Shown one piece after another: positions 1-9,151 of a stretch of 64,000 bases of DNA; within the stretch, counting starts at the first letter, position 1, and the number at the start of each line of letters is the position of its first letter. This DNA comes from Hyphomicrobiales bacterium. GTDB lineage: Bacteria; Pseudomonadota; Alphaproteobacteria; Rhizobiales; Rhizobiaceae. The translations under genes and the position numbers were made by a program. The notes beneath the pieces were generated by a model. That model worked only from the letters and a program-made list of their open reading frames with translations. It was not told the DNA's origin and searched no databases. The stretch spans positions 118,507 to 182,506 of the forward strand of contig UCMW01000014.1 in assembly GCA_900473745.1 (NCBI GenBank), in the 5' to 3' direction.

Positions 1-102
1 ATGCCGAGCTTCGGTTATGCGGCAACCGTCTCCTACGTGATCGTGCTGATGGTGGCGGTCCTCTCCTTCCTGCAATTCTATGCCGCGAGGGAACGTCGAT
101 GA
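1..102 (+). CDS. lacF: ABC sugar permease, C-terminal fragment (LacF-like)
   Basis: This is the last 33 codons of a membrane protein that begins before the window. The residues form one hydrophobic segment (SYVIVLMVAVLSFLQFYAA) followed by a basic end (RERR), which is the usual end of MalF/UgpA-type sugar permeases. The stop codon overlaps the start of the next permease by an ATGA, so the two are translationally coupled. The symbol comes from the downstream order permease-permease-beta-galactosidase-ATPase, which matches the lacEFGZK operon known from Agrobacterium. The fragment alone would not identify the substrate. Confidence 0.75.
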   Translation: MPSFGYAATVSYVIVLMVAVLSFLQFYAARERR

Positions 103-920
103 TAACTACGCTTCGCCGCCGTCTGCCTGATATCGTGCAGTATGCCGTGCTATCGCTTGCGGCCTTCCTCTCGATCTTTCCGTTCATCTGGATGGTGATC
201 GGGGCGACCAACACGACGAGCCAGATCATTCGCGGCAAGGTCACTTTCGGTACGGCGCTCTTCGACAACATCGCGTCCTTCTTTGCGCAGGTGGATGTGC
301 CGCTGGTGTTCTGGAATTCGGTGAAGATCGCGCTGGTCGGCACCGCATTGACGCTGCTCGTCTCCTCGCTTGCCGGTTATGGCTTCGAGATGTTCCGCTC
401 GAAGCTCAGGGAACGCGTCTACACGGTCATCCTGCTGACGCTGATGGTGCCGTTTGCGGCTCTCATGATCCCGCTCTTCATGCTGATGGGGCAGGCGGGG
501 CTGCTGAATACGCATATCGCCATCATGCTACCGATGATCGCATCTGCCTTCATCATCTTCTATTTCCGCCAGGCTTCGAAGGCCTTCCCGACCGAGCTTC
601 GCGATGCCGCCAAGGTGGATGGGCTGAAGGAGTGGCAGATCTTCTTCTATATCTACGTGCCGGTGATGCGCTCGACCTATGCGGCGGCCTTCGTCATCGT
701 CTTCATGCTGAACTGGAACAACTATCTCTGGCCGCTGATCGTGCTGCAGTCGAACGACACTAAGACGATCACGCTGGTCGTGTCCTCGCTGGCTTCCGCC
801 TATTCGCCCGAATACGGCACGGTGATGATTGGCACGATCCTCGCCACCCTTCCAACCCTTCTTGTCTTCTTCGCCATGCAACGACAATTCGTTCAGGGCA
901 TGCTCGGCTCCGTGAAATAG
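99..920 (+). CDS. lacG: carbohydrate ABC transporter permease (LacG/MalG family)
   Basis: This 273-residue inner-membrane protein is the second permease subunit of a binding-protein-dependent sugar importer. It shows about six hydrophobic segments, starting near residue 14, and the cytoplasmic EAA loop (LRDAAKVDGLKEWQIFFYIY, about residues 167-186) that contacts the ATPase. Length and topology fit the MalG/LacG family. It overlaps the preceding permease by four bases and is followed after nine bases by a GH2 glycosidase and then the MalK-type ATPase. Lactose or another beta-galactoside is the likely substrate from this operon order; the sequence does not prove it. Confidence 0.85.
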   Translation: MITTLRRRLPDIVQYAVLSLAAFLSIFPFIWMVIGATNTTSQIIRGKVTFGTALFDNIASFFAQVDVPLVFWNSVKIALVGTALTLLVSSLAGYGFEMFRSKLRERVYTVILLTLMVPFAALMIPLFMLMGQAGLLNTHIAIMLPMIASAFIIFYFRQASKAFPTELRDAAKVDGLKEWQIFFYIYVPVMRSTYAAAFVIVFMLNWNNYLWPLIVLQSNDTKTITLVVSSLASAYSPEYGTVMIGTILATLPTLLVFFAMQRQFVQGMLGSVK

Positions 921-929
921 GACTTTGAA

Positions 930-3173
930 ATGCGCATTATCGAGAATTTCAACCGGGACTGGACTTTTCGCGCCGGATTTGATCCGTCTTTCGCCTCGGC
1001 TTCGCAGCCCGGCGAGACGGTCCAGCTCCCCCATACGGCGGTCGAGCTGCCCTATAATTATTTCGACGAGAAGAGCTATCAGAAGGCCTTTACCTATCAG
1101 AAGGTCATCGCCTGGGAGCCTCGTTTCGAGGGCAAAGAAGTCTCGCTGGTGTTCGATGCTGCGATGGCCGACAGCGTGGTCTATCTGAACGGTGTCGAGA
1201 TCACTGCGCACAAGGATGGGTATACGCCGTTCGAAGCCCGGCTCACGCCGCATCTGAAGGCCGGCGACAACCTGCTGACGGTCAAGATCGACGGTTCTGA
1301 AAATCCCGAGATCCCGCCCTTCGGCGGCGTGATCGACTATCTCACCTATGCCGGGATCTATCGTGACGTCTGGCTCAAGGTGGCGGCGCCGGTTTCGATC
1401 AAGAACGTCAAGATCGAGACCCCGGATGTTCTGGCCGCCAGCAAGCAGGTGACGGCGAAGGTCTGGATTTCCTTTCCGACGGATCTGGCGCTTACCGGCA
1501 ATGTCACGGCTGTTCTGAAAGATGGTGCAGGTCAGGAGATTGCACGGACCGAGGCGAATGTGTCGGGCGCAGAGGTTTCACTCGGCTTCTCCGAACTTCA
1601 GGGCATCACGCTCTGGGATATCGATAATCCGGCCCTCTATCATCTCACGGTGACGCTTCAGACAGCAGCTGGTATCGACGAGACGACGAGCCGTTTCGGC
1701 TTCCGTTCTGCAGAATACACGATCGAGGGCTTCAAGCTGAATGGTCGCGTCGTGAAGCTGCGCGGCCTCAACCGTCACCAGGCCTGGCCGCATCTCGGCT
1801 ATGCCATGGGACGGCGCGGTCAGGAGAAGGATGCCGACATCCTGAAGTTCGATCTCGCCTGCAACATCGCCCGCACCTCGCATTACCCGCAGTCAAAATA
1901 CTTCCTCGACCGCTGCGATGAGATCGGCCTGCTCGTCTTCGAAGAAATCCCCGGCTGGCAGCATATCGGCGGTGATGCCTGGAAGGCGGAAAGCGTTCAG
2001 AACGTGCGCCGAATGATCGAGCGCGACTGGAACCACCCCTCGATCATTATCTGGGGCGTGCGCATCAACGAGAGCCAGGATGCCCATGACTTCTATGTCG
2101 AGACGAATGCCATGGCACGCTCGCTCGACACCACCCGCCAGACCGGCGGTGTGCGCTACATCACCGACAGCGAGCTGCTCGAAGACGTTTACACGATGAA
2201 CGACTTCATTCTCGGCATGGAGGAACTGCCGGGGCACAATCGCGAGCGGCTGGTGCTCCGCGACCACCGCGAGGTGACCGGGCTCGATCGCAAGGTGCCC
2301 TACATGATCACCGAATACGGCGGTCACATGTATCCGACCAAGCGCTTCGACCAGGAGCAGCGGCAGGCGGAACATGTCGGTCGGCATCTGGCGATCCTGA
2401 ATGCGGCCGCTGGCGACCCGTCGATCTCAGGCTCCACCGGCTGGTGCATGTTCGACTACAACACCCACAAGGATTTCGGCTCCGGCGATCGCATCTGCTA
2501 TCACGGCGTTACCGACATGTATCGCGAGCCGAAATTCGCCGGTTACGCCTATGCCTCGCAGGGCGATCTGAAGGATGGCGTGGTCTTGCAGCCGGTCAGC
2601 TTCTGGGCGCGCGGCGAGCGCAATATCGGCGGCGTACTGCCGCTGATCGTGCTGACCAATTGCGACTACGTCGAAATCCGCATGGGCCACATCGTCAAGC
2701 GGATCGAACCCGATACCAAGACCTATCCGCATCTGCCGCATCCGCCCTGCATTCTCGACCACAGCATGGTCACGCCGGAAGAATTCGGCGAATGGGGCAT
2801 GACCTGGCGGGACGGCGAACTCGTCGGCTTCATCAACGGCGACGAAGTCGTCCGCCGCCATCTGCCGGCCGATCCGCTGCCGACGACACTCGAGATTGCG
2901 GCCGATGACACAGAGCTCAGGGCAGGCGAGAAGGACACGGTTCGCGTGATCCTGCGCGCGCTCGATCAGGGCGGCAATGTCCTGGGCTTCTTCGACGATC
3001 CGGTCGAGGTCTCGCTCGAGGGCCCCGGCCGTATTGTCGGCCCCTCGCTTCTGTCCTTCAAGGGTGGCGCCGTTGGCGTCTATGTCGAAGCCGGAAACGA
3101 AGCCGGTCACTTGACGCTATCTGCGACTTGCCGTCCCTTCGGGACCAAGCGCATCACCTTCAACGTCACCTGA
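930..3173 (+). CDS. lacZ: glycoside hydrolase family 2, beta-galactosidase type
   Basis: This 747-residue cytoplasmic enzyme probably hydrolyses the beta-galactoside brought in by the flanking ABC importer. The N-terminal jelly-roll sugar-binding domain covers about residues 1-155, an immunoglobulin-like domain about 156-260, the TIM barrel about 265-560, and a further beta domain ends the protein. The general acid/base is Glu381 in IIIWGVRINES, and the nucleophile is Glu462 in MITEYGG. No signal peptide is visible, in keeping with intracellular action. It is much shorter than E. coli LacZ, as expected for the compact GH2 enzymes of rhizobia. A beta-glucuronidase or other GH2 specificity cannot be excluded, but the lacFGZK order favours beta-galactosidase. 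Confidence 0.85.
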   Translation: MRIIENFNRDWTFRAGFDPSFASASQPGETVQLPHTAVELPYNYFDEKSYQKAFTYQKVIAWEPRFEGKEVSLVFDAAMADSVVYLNGVEITAHKDGYTPFEARLTPHLKAGDNLLTVKIDGSENPEIPPFGGVIDYLTYAGIYRDVWLKVAAPVSIKNVKIETPDVLAASKQVTAKVWISFPTDLALTGNVTAVLKDGAGQEIARTEANVSGAEVSLGFSELQGITLWDIDNPALYHLTVTLQTAAGIDETTSRFGFRSAEYTIEGFKLNGRVVKLRGLNRHQAWPHLGYAMGRRGQEKDADILKFDLACNIARTSHYPQSKYFLDRCDEIGLLVFEEIPGWQHIGGDAWKAESVQNVRRMIERDWNHPSIIIWGVRINESQDAHDFYVETNAMARSLDTTRQTGGVRYITDSELLEDVYTMNDFILGMEELPGHNRERLVLRDHREVTGLDRKVPYMITEYGGHMYPTKRFDQEQRQAEHVGRHLAILNAAAGDPSISGSTGWCMFDYNTHKDFGSGDRICYHGVTDMYREPKFAGYAYASQGDLKDGVVLQPVSFWARGERNIGGVLPLIVLTNCDYVEIRMGHIVKRIEPDTKTYPHLPHPPCILDHSMVTPEEFGEWGMTWRDGELVGFINGDEVVRRHLPADPLPTTLEIAADDTELRAGEKDTVRVILRALDQGGNVLGFFDDPVEVSLEGPGRIVGPSLLSFKGGAVGVYVEAGNEAGHLTLSATCRPFGTKRITFNVT

Positions 3174-3184
3174 GCGAGGGTTCT

Positions 3185-4276
3185 ATGGCAGAAGTCCGGC
3201 TCACCGATATCCGCAAATCCTACGGCTCGCTCGAGGTCATCAAGGGGGTGAACCTCGAGGTATCCTCAGGGGAATTCGTCGTCTTCGTCGGCCCGTCCGG
3301 CTGCGGCAAGTCCACGCTGCTCCGGATGATTGCGGGGCTGGAGGACATCTCCTCTGGTGAACTGACGATCGGCGGCACCGTGATGAACGATGTCGATCCG
3401 TCGAAGCGTGGCATTGCCATGGTGTTCCAGACCTATGCGCTCTACCCGCACATGACCGTGCGCGAGAACATGGGCTTTGCGCTGCGCTTTGCCGGCATGG
3501 CGAAGGACGAGATCGAGCGCCGCGTCAATGCGGCGGCGAAGATCCTGGAACTCGACGCGCTGATGGACCGCAAGCCGAAGGCCTTGTCCGGCGGACAGCG
3601 CCAGCGTGTCGCCATAGGTCGGGCGATCGTGCGCCAGCCGGATGTTTTCCTGTTCGATGAACCGCTCTCCAACCTCGATGCGGAACTGCGCGTGCATATG
3701 CGCGTCGAGATCGCCCGGCTGCACAAGGAGCTCAACGCCACGATCGTCTATGTCACGCATGACCAGGTGGAGGCGATGACGCTCGCCGACAAGATCGTCG
3801 TCATGCGCGGCGGCATTGTCGAGCAGGTCGGTGCGCCGCTGGCACTCTACGACGATCCCGACAACATGTTCGTCGCCGGCTTTATCGGCTCGCCTCGGAT
3901 GAACTTTTTGCCGGCGGTGGTGATCGGTCAGTCGGAGGGTGGACAGGTTACGGTAGCGCTGAAAGCACGGCTGGATACGCAGCTGACGGTTTCCTGCGCG
4001 ACCCCGCCAAAGGTCGGTGATGCCGTGACGGTCGGGGTGCGCCCCGAGCATTTCCTGCCTGATGGCAGCGGGGACACGCAGATGGTGGCGCATGTCGATG
4101 TCGTCGAGCATCTCGGCAATACCAGCTATGTTTACGCCCATACGGTAACCGGCGAGCAGATCATCATCGAGCAGGAAGAGCGCCGTCATGGGGGCCGCTA
4201 CGGCGACGAGATCGCTGTGGGGCTTGCTGCGAAAACCAGCTTTCTCTTCGATGCTTCGGGGCGGCGAATTCGATAG
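3185..4276 (+). CDS. lacK: ABC transporter ATP-binding protein (LacK/UgpC/MalK family)
   Basis: This 363-residue ATPase energises the sugar importer. Walker A is GPSGCGKST (residues 36-44). The Q-loop VFQTYALYP, the signature LSGGQRQRVAIGR, the Walker B region FLFDEPLSNLDAEL and the switch His in THDQVEAMT all follow in order. The C-terminal third is the TOBE/MalK regulatory domain (VGVRPEHF). The start at 3185 was preferred to an upstream in-frame ATG because it gives the standard MAEVRLTDIRKSYG beginning and avoids overlap with the glycosidase gene. It is the last gene of the operon, with a hairpin downstream. Confidence 0.88.
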   Translation: MAEVRLTDIRKSYGSLEVIKGVNLEVSSGEFVVFVGPSGCGKSTLLRMIAGLEDISSGELTIGGTVMNDVDPSKRGIAMVFQTYALYPHMTVRENMGFALRFAGMAKDEIERRVNAAAKILELDALMDRKPKALSGGQRQRVAIGRAIVRQPDVFLFDEPLSNLDAELRVHMRVEIARLHKELNATIVYVTHDQVEAMTLADKIVVMRGGIVEQVGAPLALYDDPDNMFVAGFIGSPRMNFLPAVVIGQSEGGQVTVALKARLDTQLTVSCATPPKVGDAVTVGVRPEHFLPDGSGDTQMVAHVDVVEHLGNTSYVYAHTVTGEQIIIEQEERRHGGRYGDEIAVGLAAKTSFLFDASGRRIR

Positions 4277-4301
4277 CCGACAGGCCCGGATTTGTAAGGT
4301 C

Positions 4302-4330
4302 AAAAGGGGTGCGGAAGCACCCTTTTCCCT
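4302..4330 (+). terminator. putative terminator of the lac-type operon
   Basis: A stem AAAAGGGGTGC / GCACCCTTTT (one bulged G, GGAA loop) lies 26 bases after the lacK stop and is followed by pyrimidine-rich sequence. It also lies just upstream of the RidA-like gene, so partial read-through is possible. Confidence 0.5.
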
Positions 4331-4365
4331 TTCGCACAGGTCCTCGTCGCGCTAGGCTCAAGCCC

Positions 4366-4755
4366 ATGAAAAAGGTCTTCAATCCCCCCTCCGTCCGCCG
4401 TCCTTTCGGGCATTACAATCACGGTCTGCTCGTGCCCCCGGGGGCGAGCCTGCTCGTTACGTCCGGCCAGCTCGGCATCCACCCCGACGACACGATCCCG
4501 CCTGATGTGACCAGCCAGGCCGAACTGTGTTTCAAGGCGATCAAGGCGATCCTGGAAGAGGCCGAGATGACGTTCGCGGATGTGATCCGTGTCTCCGGCT
4601 TCGTGACGCGGCGGGAGGATTTTGCTGACTATATGTCGGTGCGCGATCGCTATACGCTCGACCCTAAGCCGGTCTCGACGCTACTTGTTGTCGGCGGCTT
4701 CACGCGCCTGGAATTCCTCGTCGAAGTCGAGGTGACGGCGGCCAAGGTAATTTGA
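4366..4755 (+). CDS. RidA/YjgF/Rid-family protein
   Basis: This 129-residue protein belongs to the Rid family, whose members hydrolyse reactive enamine/imine intermediates or act in degradative pathways. Visible family features are the substrate loop LLVTSGQLGIHPDD, the helix QAELCFKAIKAILEEAEMTFADVIRVSGFVTR and the closing strand FLVEVEVTAAK. The start at 4366 was chosen because the family begins near here (MKKVFNPPSVRRPFGHYNHG); the open frame extends upstream into the terminator hairpin. The canonical RidA arginine near the C-terminus is not obvious, so it is probably a Rid subgroup rather than RidA itself. It converges on the next gene. Confidence 0.8.
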   Translation: MKKVFNPPSVRRPFGHYNHGLLVPPGASLLVTSGQLGIHPDDTIPPDVTSQAELCFKAIKAILEEAEMTFADVIRVSGFVTRREDFADYMSVRDRYTLDPKPVSTLLVVGGFTRLEFLVEVEVTAAKVI

Positions 4756-4770
4756 CCGCCGACTTACCCT

Positions 4771-5352
4771 TCAGAAAATCTCCATCTCGCGGCGCACTTT
4801 GGCCATGAACGCGGCACGGGTGCCTTCCGTGCAGTTGTTCATGTCGTAATGGGCCAGGTACTTTACCGGCGCGCCGATCTTGATCTGGGCGCGGATGACG
4901 CGCTTGACGATCTTCTTCGGCGGATTGCCGGCGAGGAAGGCGCGCATCGGGGTCGCGCCATAGGTCATGACGGCGGCAAGCTTTCTGATGTGGCGCAGCG
5001 TCGGCGTCAGTTTGCCGTCCACCAGATCGAAGGATACGCCGGGCAGCCAGACGCGGTCGAAATAGCCCTTCAGCATGGCCGGAAAGCCGAAGTTCCAGAC
5101 GGGTGTGACGAGCACCAGGCCTTCTGCCTTTTTCAGGCGGTCGACATAGGGTTGCACGAGCGCAAGGTTGTCGGGGATATCGTGATAGACGCGGCGGTCA
5201 TGGGCCGTAAGGACTGGGTCGAAACCCTCTTCATAAAGATTGCAGCCGTCGACCTCATGGCCGGCCTTTTCCAGGCTCTCGCAGGTGAGCTTGTAGAGCG
5301 CCCGGCCGAAGCTTTCCTCGAGGGGATGGGAGTGGAGAACGAGTACGCGCAT
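4771..5352 (-). CDS. flavodoxin-fold NAD(P)H:quinone oxidoreductase
   Basis: This 193-residue protein has the flavodoxin_2 fold of KefF/MdaB/NQO1 relatives. The FMN/FAD phosphate-binding region is at the N-terminus (VLVLHSHPLEESFGRALY), and the second flavin-binding segment is LVTPVWNFGFPAMLKGYFDRV. These enzymes pass two electrons from NAD(P)H to quinones or other electrophiles in the cytoplasm. The gene is convergent with the Rid-family gene (15-base gap) and appears to be a single-gene unit. Substrate unknown. Confidence 0.8.
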   Translation of the reverse strand: MRVLVLHSHPLEESFGRALYKLTCESLEKAGHEVDGCNLYEEGFDPVLTAHDRRVYHDIPDNLALVQPYVDRLKKAEGLVLVTPVWNFGFPAMLKGYFDRVWLPGVSFDLVDGKLTPTLRHIRKLAAVMTYGATPMRAFLAGNPPKKIVKRVIRAQIKIGAPVKYLAHYDMNNCTEGTRAAFMAKVRREMEIF

Positions 5353-5589
5353 GTGAAAAGCTCCAATTCGTTGCCCGCCGCGTGAGCGGTCGGGGTCCAG
5401 TTGAAAACTTCCGCGCCGTTTGTCCCAGCATCCCTATCCTTCGCCGCCTGATGCCGAGGGATGGGGGATGCCATGTCGTTGAGAGCATGGGCCGGAGACG
5501 TCCGGCCGGGAGTACCTTCGGAATAAGTTCGTTCCGGCGGTTCTTCGTTGCGGCTCCGGAACGGGGAGCCGCAACGCATCTGATGGGCC

Positions 5590-6999
5590 TTACGAGGCTT
5601 CGGAAAACACCTCCAAGCCCGGGAACAGGTAGTTCTTGCCTGCGGAGAAATCGAAGTCGGGGTTCTCCCAGGCGATCATCTTGCCGGGGTTGAGCAAGCC
5701 CTTCGGATCGGTCTCCTTCTTGAAGGCGAGCTGGACCTGGTCGGTCTGCTTCATGCCGCCTTCTTCGAGCGTGTAGCGGTGCGGGTTGAAGATCGGGCAG
5801 CCGTTTTCCTCGTGGATGCGGATGATCTCTTCCAGCCGCTCTTTAGTCGTGTAGCGCACCAGTGGCAGGCCGGCGCACTGGATCTGGCCGTCGAATTTGA
5901 TGAATTCGAGATGGCCGATGACCTCGTCCGGGAAGAGCTCGGTCATGACACGGACCTTCTTCACATGATCGGGGCCGGGATACTGGACTTGCAGATAGGT
6001 GATGTTGGTGTCGAGCTTCAGCGCCCGCAGCGTCGTGTGGTTCCAGGTGAGCTCATAGGCATGCGGGATGCCCTTCATGCTCTCGACGGTGTCGGAGCGG
6101 AAACGGACTTCGCCCTTCATTCGCTCGGCGAGCGCCAGGAAAGGCTCCATGGAATGCGGTGCCACCATCAGCACGACCACCGACTGGCCTTCCTTCAGCC
6201 AGGGCTTGTGGCGGGTGAAATAGTCGAAGGGAATGGGAGCGGCGATCGGAGCGACTTCTTTCAGGAGGATGCCGTTCTTGTGGGACAGCGTATCGGCGAA
6301 TTTCACCGCGTCCATGAACTCGTCATAGCCGACGATGACATCGACCCAGTCATAAGCTGGGGCGAGCGGCATCTCGACTTCGGTGATGATGCCATTGGTG
6401 CCATAGGCGTGGGAGACCTTCTGCAGGTCCCAGGCGGAGAGTTCGAGCACGCGCGGCTCTGCTTCCATGGTGACGACGCGCAGGCGCAGGATGTTGCCGA
6501 GATCGCGCAAGCCGCCCCAGGTGATGGAGCCGACGCCGCCGGAACCGCCGGCGATGAAGCCGGCGACGCTGGCTGTCTGCTTGGTCGAGGGGTGGAAGCG
6601 CAGTTCCTGGCCGGAATGTTCCTTGGTCTGGCGGTCAAGCTCGGAAATGATGATACCGGGCTCGCAGATGACGCGGCCGGGCAGGATCTCCTTCACCTTG
6701 TTCATGTTGATGAGGTTCAGCACGATGCCGCCTGAGAGCGGCATGGCCTGGCCGTAATTGCCGGTGCCGCCACCGCGCGGGGTGACGGGCACGCCGTGGG
6801 CATAGGCGACTTTCAGAACCCGGATCACCTCTTCTTCCGTGGTCGGCGAGACGATCAGGTCGCCGACCACGTTGTCCAGCTCGGCCTTCAGGATCGGCGA
6901 ATACCAGTAGAAATCGCGGCTCTTCTGTTTGACCAGAGCCGGATTGTCCTCGACGGCGATGCCTTCCAGCTCTTCGATGATTTTGGCGTAATCAGCCAT
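5590..6999 (-). CDS. FAD-binding oxidase (VAO/PCMH family, glycolate oxidase-like)
   Basis: This 469-residue flavoprotein has the FAD-binding type 4 domain near residues 45-225, with the loop VTPRGGGTGNYGQ and the segment GGSGGVGSITWGG. The C-terminal FAD-oxidase domain ends in the usual NPGKM motif. Relatives oxidise 2-hydroxyacids or similar alcohols, passing electrons to quinone or oxygen. It is the last gene of the minus-strand operon that holds an NMT1/THI5-type importer and an amidohydrolase. It starts two bases from the amidohydrolase stop, so it probably acts on a product of the same pathway. The true substrate is not readable from sequence. Confidence 0.8.
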   Translation of the reverse strand: MADYAKIIEELEGIAVEDNPALVKQKSRDFYWYSPILKAELDNVVGDLIVSPTTEEEVIRVLKVAYAHGVPVTPRGGGTGNYGQAMPLSGGIVLNLINMNKVKEILPGRVICEPGIIISELDRQTKEHSGQELRFHPSTKQTASVAGFIAGGSGGVGSITWGGLRDLGNILRLRVVTMEAEPRVLELSAWDLQKVSHAYGTNGIITEVEMPLAPAYDWVDVIVGYDEFMDAVKFADTLSHKNGILLKEVAPIAAPIPFDYFTRHKPWLKEGQSVVVLMVAPHSMEPFLALAERMKGEVRFRSDTVESMKGIPHAYELTWNHTTLRALKLDTNITYLQVQYPGPDHVKKVRVMTELFPDEVIGHLEFIKFDGQIQCAGLPLVRYTTKERLEEIIRIHEENGCPIFNPHRYTLEEGGMKQTDQVQLAFKKETDPKGLLNPGKMIAWENPDFDFSAGKNYLFPGLEVFSEAS

Positions 7000-7001
7000 G
7001 T

Positions 7002-8315
7002 CTAAGCTCCAAGAAGTGGGTCAAGGTCGCGGTAATCCGGCAGGCTGCGGTCGATGCCCATGCCATTCCGCATCACGATGCGGTCGGCCTGCGGACGGGA
7101 GAGGAATTCGCTCCAGCGGCGGGCGCTGAAGAGCACGAGATCCGCCTTGCCACCGACGGCGATGCGGCCGTGGTCGGGGCGCTTCAGGATGTCGGCGGGT
7201 GTGCGGGTGACGACCCTCGCTGCGGTATCCAGCGGATGGTCGAGATGGATAATGCGCACCGCTTCACGGAAGACTTCGACGGGATCGAGATCGCCATAGG
7301 CGTAGAAGGGGTCGCGGGTGTTGTCGGAGGAGACGGCCGTTGCGACGCCGGCAGCTATGAGTTCGTGGAACAGGGTGACGCCGCGCTGGCGGGGCGTTCG
7401 GCCGGGGTGACGGTCCTGCAGATACATGTTGCACATCGGCAGCGAGACGACCGAGAGGCCGGCCTCGGCCACCAGGTCGATGGTGCGCTTGGCCAAATCG
7501 TCGTCCTGGCGGGCGAGCGAGCAGCAATGGCCGACGGTGACGGAGCCCTCGAAGCCATTGCGGATCTTGGCTTCCGCGATGGTCTTCAGCGTCAGGGTTT
7601 CCTTGTCCTGCGTCTCGTCGACATGCAGGTCGATGTCGAGGCCCTTTTCGGTCGCCGTGCGGAAGAGGATGTCGAGCTTTTCGTCGAGGCCCGGCATCAG
7701 ATAGGTCACTCCGCCGAGCAGGCCCCTGTGGGCGACGATGACCTCGACCAGATCCTTGAAGAAGGCCTCGTCGGTGATCTGATCGAAGGGGAAGAGTGCG
7801 GCGGCCTGAAGATCGACCTTGCCGGCCCAGGCATCGCGGACTTCGGAAAAGACCTCGAAGGAGATGCGATGCTGTGGTGCCAGGCTGTCGAGATGGGTGC
7901 GGATGAGGCTGGTGCCGTGGGCATAGGCCGTCTTCAGCGAGAATTCCATGCGGGCCTTGACGTCGGCAGCCGTCCAGCGGGCTTCACGATCAGCTTTCAC
8001 GGCTTCCAGCGCGCCCATGAAGTCGCCTGAGGGGTTCGGCCGGCGGTCCCAGATATGGCCCTTGTCGAGATGGGTGTGCATGTCGACGAAGGTCGGCCAG
8101 ACCATGCCGTTGCGCAGGTCCGTCGAGGGCAGACCTGATGGGGCCTCGCCAGGCTTCAGGATCGCCTCAACCTTGCCGTCAGCCACCACGATGTCGGCGC
8201 TGATCAGGCCCTCGCAGGCGGGTGCCTCGATGCCATCGACGCAGATTTCGGGCAGCGTCGCATTGGCGAGGACGAAGCGCTTGGCGGCGGGGAGGGCGGT
8301 GACCGGGCTCGACAT
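7002..8315 (-). CDS. amidohydrolase, cytosine deaminase-like
   Basis: This 437-residue metal-dependent hydrolase belongs to the cytosine deaminase/AtzC branch of the amidohydrolase superfamily. It has the first metal-binding motif FVDMHTHLDKGH, the motif HVDETQD, a histidine in VTVGHCCSLA and the aspartate region SSDNTRDPFYAYGD. These enzymes hydrolyse C-N bonds in pyrimidines, triazines or related rings. It overlaps the ABC permease gene by one base and precedes the FAD oxidase, so it most likely processes the imported compound. Cytosine, creatinine-like or hydantoin-like rings are possible substrates; the choice is inference. Confidence 0.82.
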   Translation of the reverse strand: MSSPVTALPAAKRFVLANATLPEICVDGIEAPACEGLISADIVVADGKVEAILKPGEAPSGLPSTDLRNGMVWPTFVDMHTHLDKGHIWDRRPNPSGDFMGALEAVKADREARWTAADVKARMEFSLKTAYAHGTSLIRTHLDSLAPQHRISFEVFSEVRDAWAGKVDLQAAALFPFDQITDEAFFKDLVEVIVAHRGLLGGVTYLMPGLDEKLDILFRTATEKGLDIDLHVDETQDKETLTLKTIAEAKIRNGFEGSVTVGHCCSLARQDDDLAKRTIDLVAEAGLSVVSLPMCNMYLQDRHPGRTPRQRGVTLFHELIAAGVATAVSSDNTRDPFYAYGDLDPVEVFREAVRIIHLDHPLDTAARVVTRTPADILKRPDHGRIAVGGKADLVLFSARRWSEFLSRPQADRIVMRNGMGIDRSLPDYRDLDPLLGA

Positions 8316-9151
8316 CAGTTTTCTCGTTTCAGGCTGCTCTCATGCCAGCGATGCAGCGCCAGCCAGGAAATGAAGGAGGTAATGGCAAAAATCACGACGC
8401 CTAGGCAGGAGAGCAGGAAGAGGGCGGCAAACAGGCGCGGAATGTTCAGACGGAACTGGGCCTCGAGCAGGCGGAAGGCAAGGCCTGAGCCGGCGCCGGC
8501 GGAGCCTGCGGCAAATTCAGCGACGACGGCAGCGATGAGGGCGAGGCCGCCACCGATCCTCAGACCCGTCATGAAATAGGGAAGGGAGGCTGGAAGTTTC
8601 AGGTAGAGCAGGGTCTGCCAGCGCGAGGCGCCGTAGAGATCGAAGAGATTGAGCAGGTTGTGATCGACGCTTTTCAGGCCCTGAACCATGTTGGACAGGA
8701 TCGGGAAGAAGGCGACGAGGAAGGCGCAGATCAGCAGCGCCACTTGCGTCGAGGGTGAATAGATCAGGATCAGCGGGGCAATCGCCACGATCGGGGTCAC
8801 CTGCAGAATGACGGTGATCGGATAGAAGGCGATCTCGATCCATTTCGACTGGACGAGGGCAACGGCGATGCCGACGCCGCCGGCGAGCGCCAGCCCCAGC
8901 GACATCAGGGTAATCTTGGTGGTGACCCAGAGCGCCGGCGACAGCGTGCCCCAGTCCTTGACGAGGGCGCGGGCGATCGCGATCGGGCCGGGCAGGATAT
9001 ATTGCGGCACGCCCGAGACCCAGACGCCGACCTGCCAGATGACGAGCAGGGTGCAGACGACGAGTATGGGCACCAAGACCTTGAGCAGGGTTTCACCATA
9101 CAGCGAGGCAAAACTCTGACCTGACTTGGAGACGGGCGTGGGATTGCTCAT
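8315..9151 (-). CDS. ABC transporter permease (SsuC/TauC/ThiX type)
   Basis: This 278-residue inner-membrane protein has about six hydrophobic helices and the EAA-type cytoplasmic loop (LFDLYGASRWQTLLYLKLP, about residues 165-183). It belongs to the nitrate/sulfonate/pyrimidine-precursor permease family. It overlaps its ATPase partner by a single base and the downstream amidohydrolase by one base, which shows tight co-translation. Its substrate is set by the NMT1/THI5-like binding protein encoded first in the operon. Confidence 0.85.
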   Translation of the reverse strand: MSNPTPVSKSGQSFASLYGETLLKVLVPILVVCTLLVIWQVGVWVSGVPQYILPGPIAIARALVKDWGTLSPALWVTTKITLMSLGLALAGGVGIAVALVQSKWIEIAFYPITVILQVTPIVAIAPLILIYSPSTQVALLICAFLVAFFPILSNMVQGLKSVDHNLLNLFDLYGASRWQTLLYLKLPASLPYFMTGLRIGGGLALIAAVVAEFAAGSAGAGSGLAFRLLEAQFRLNIPRLFAALFLLSCLGVVIFAITSFISWLALHRWHESSLKREN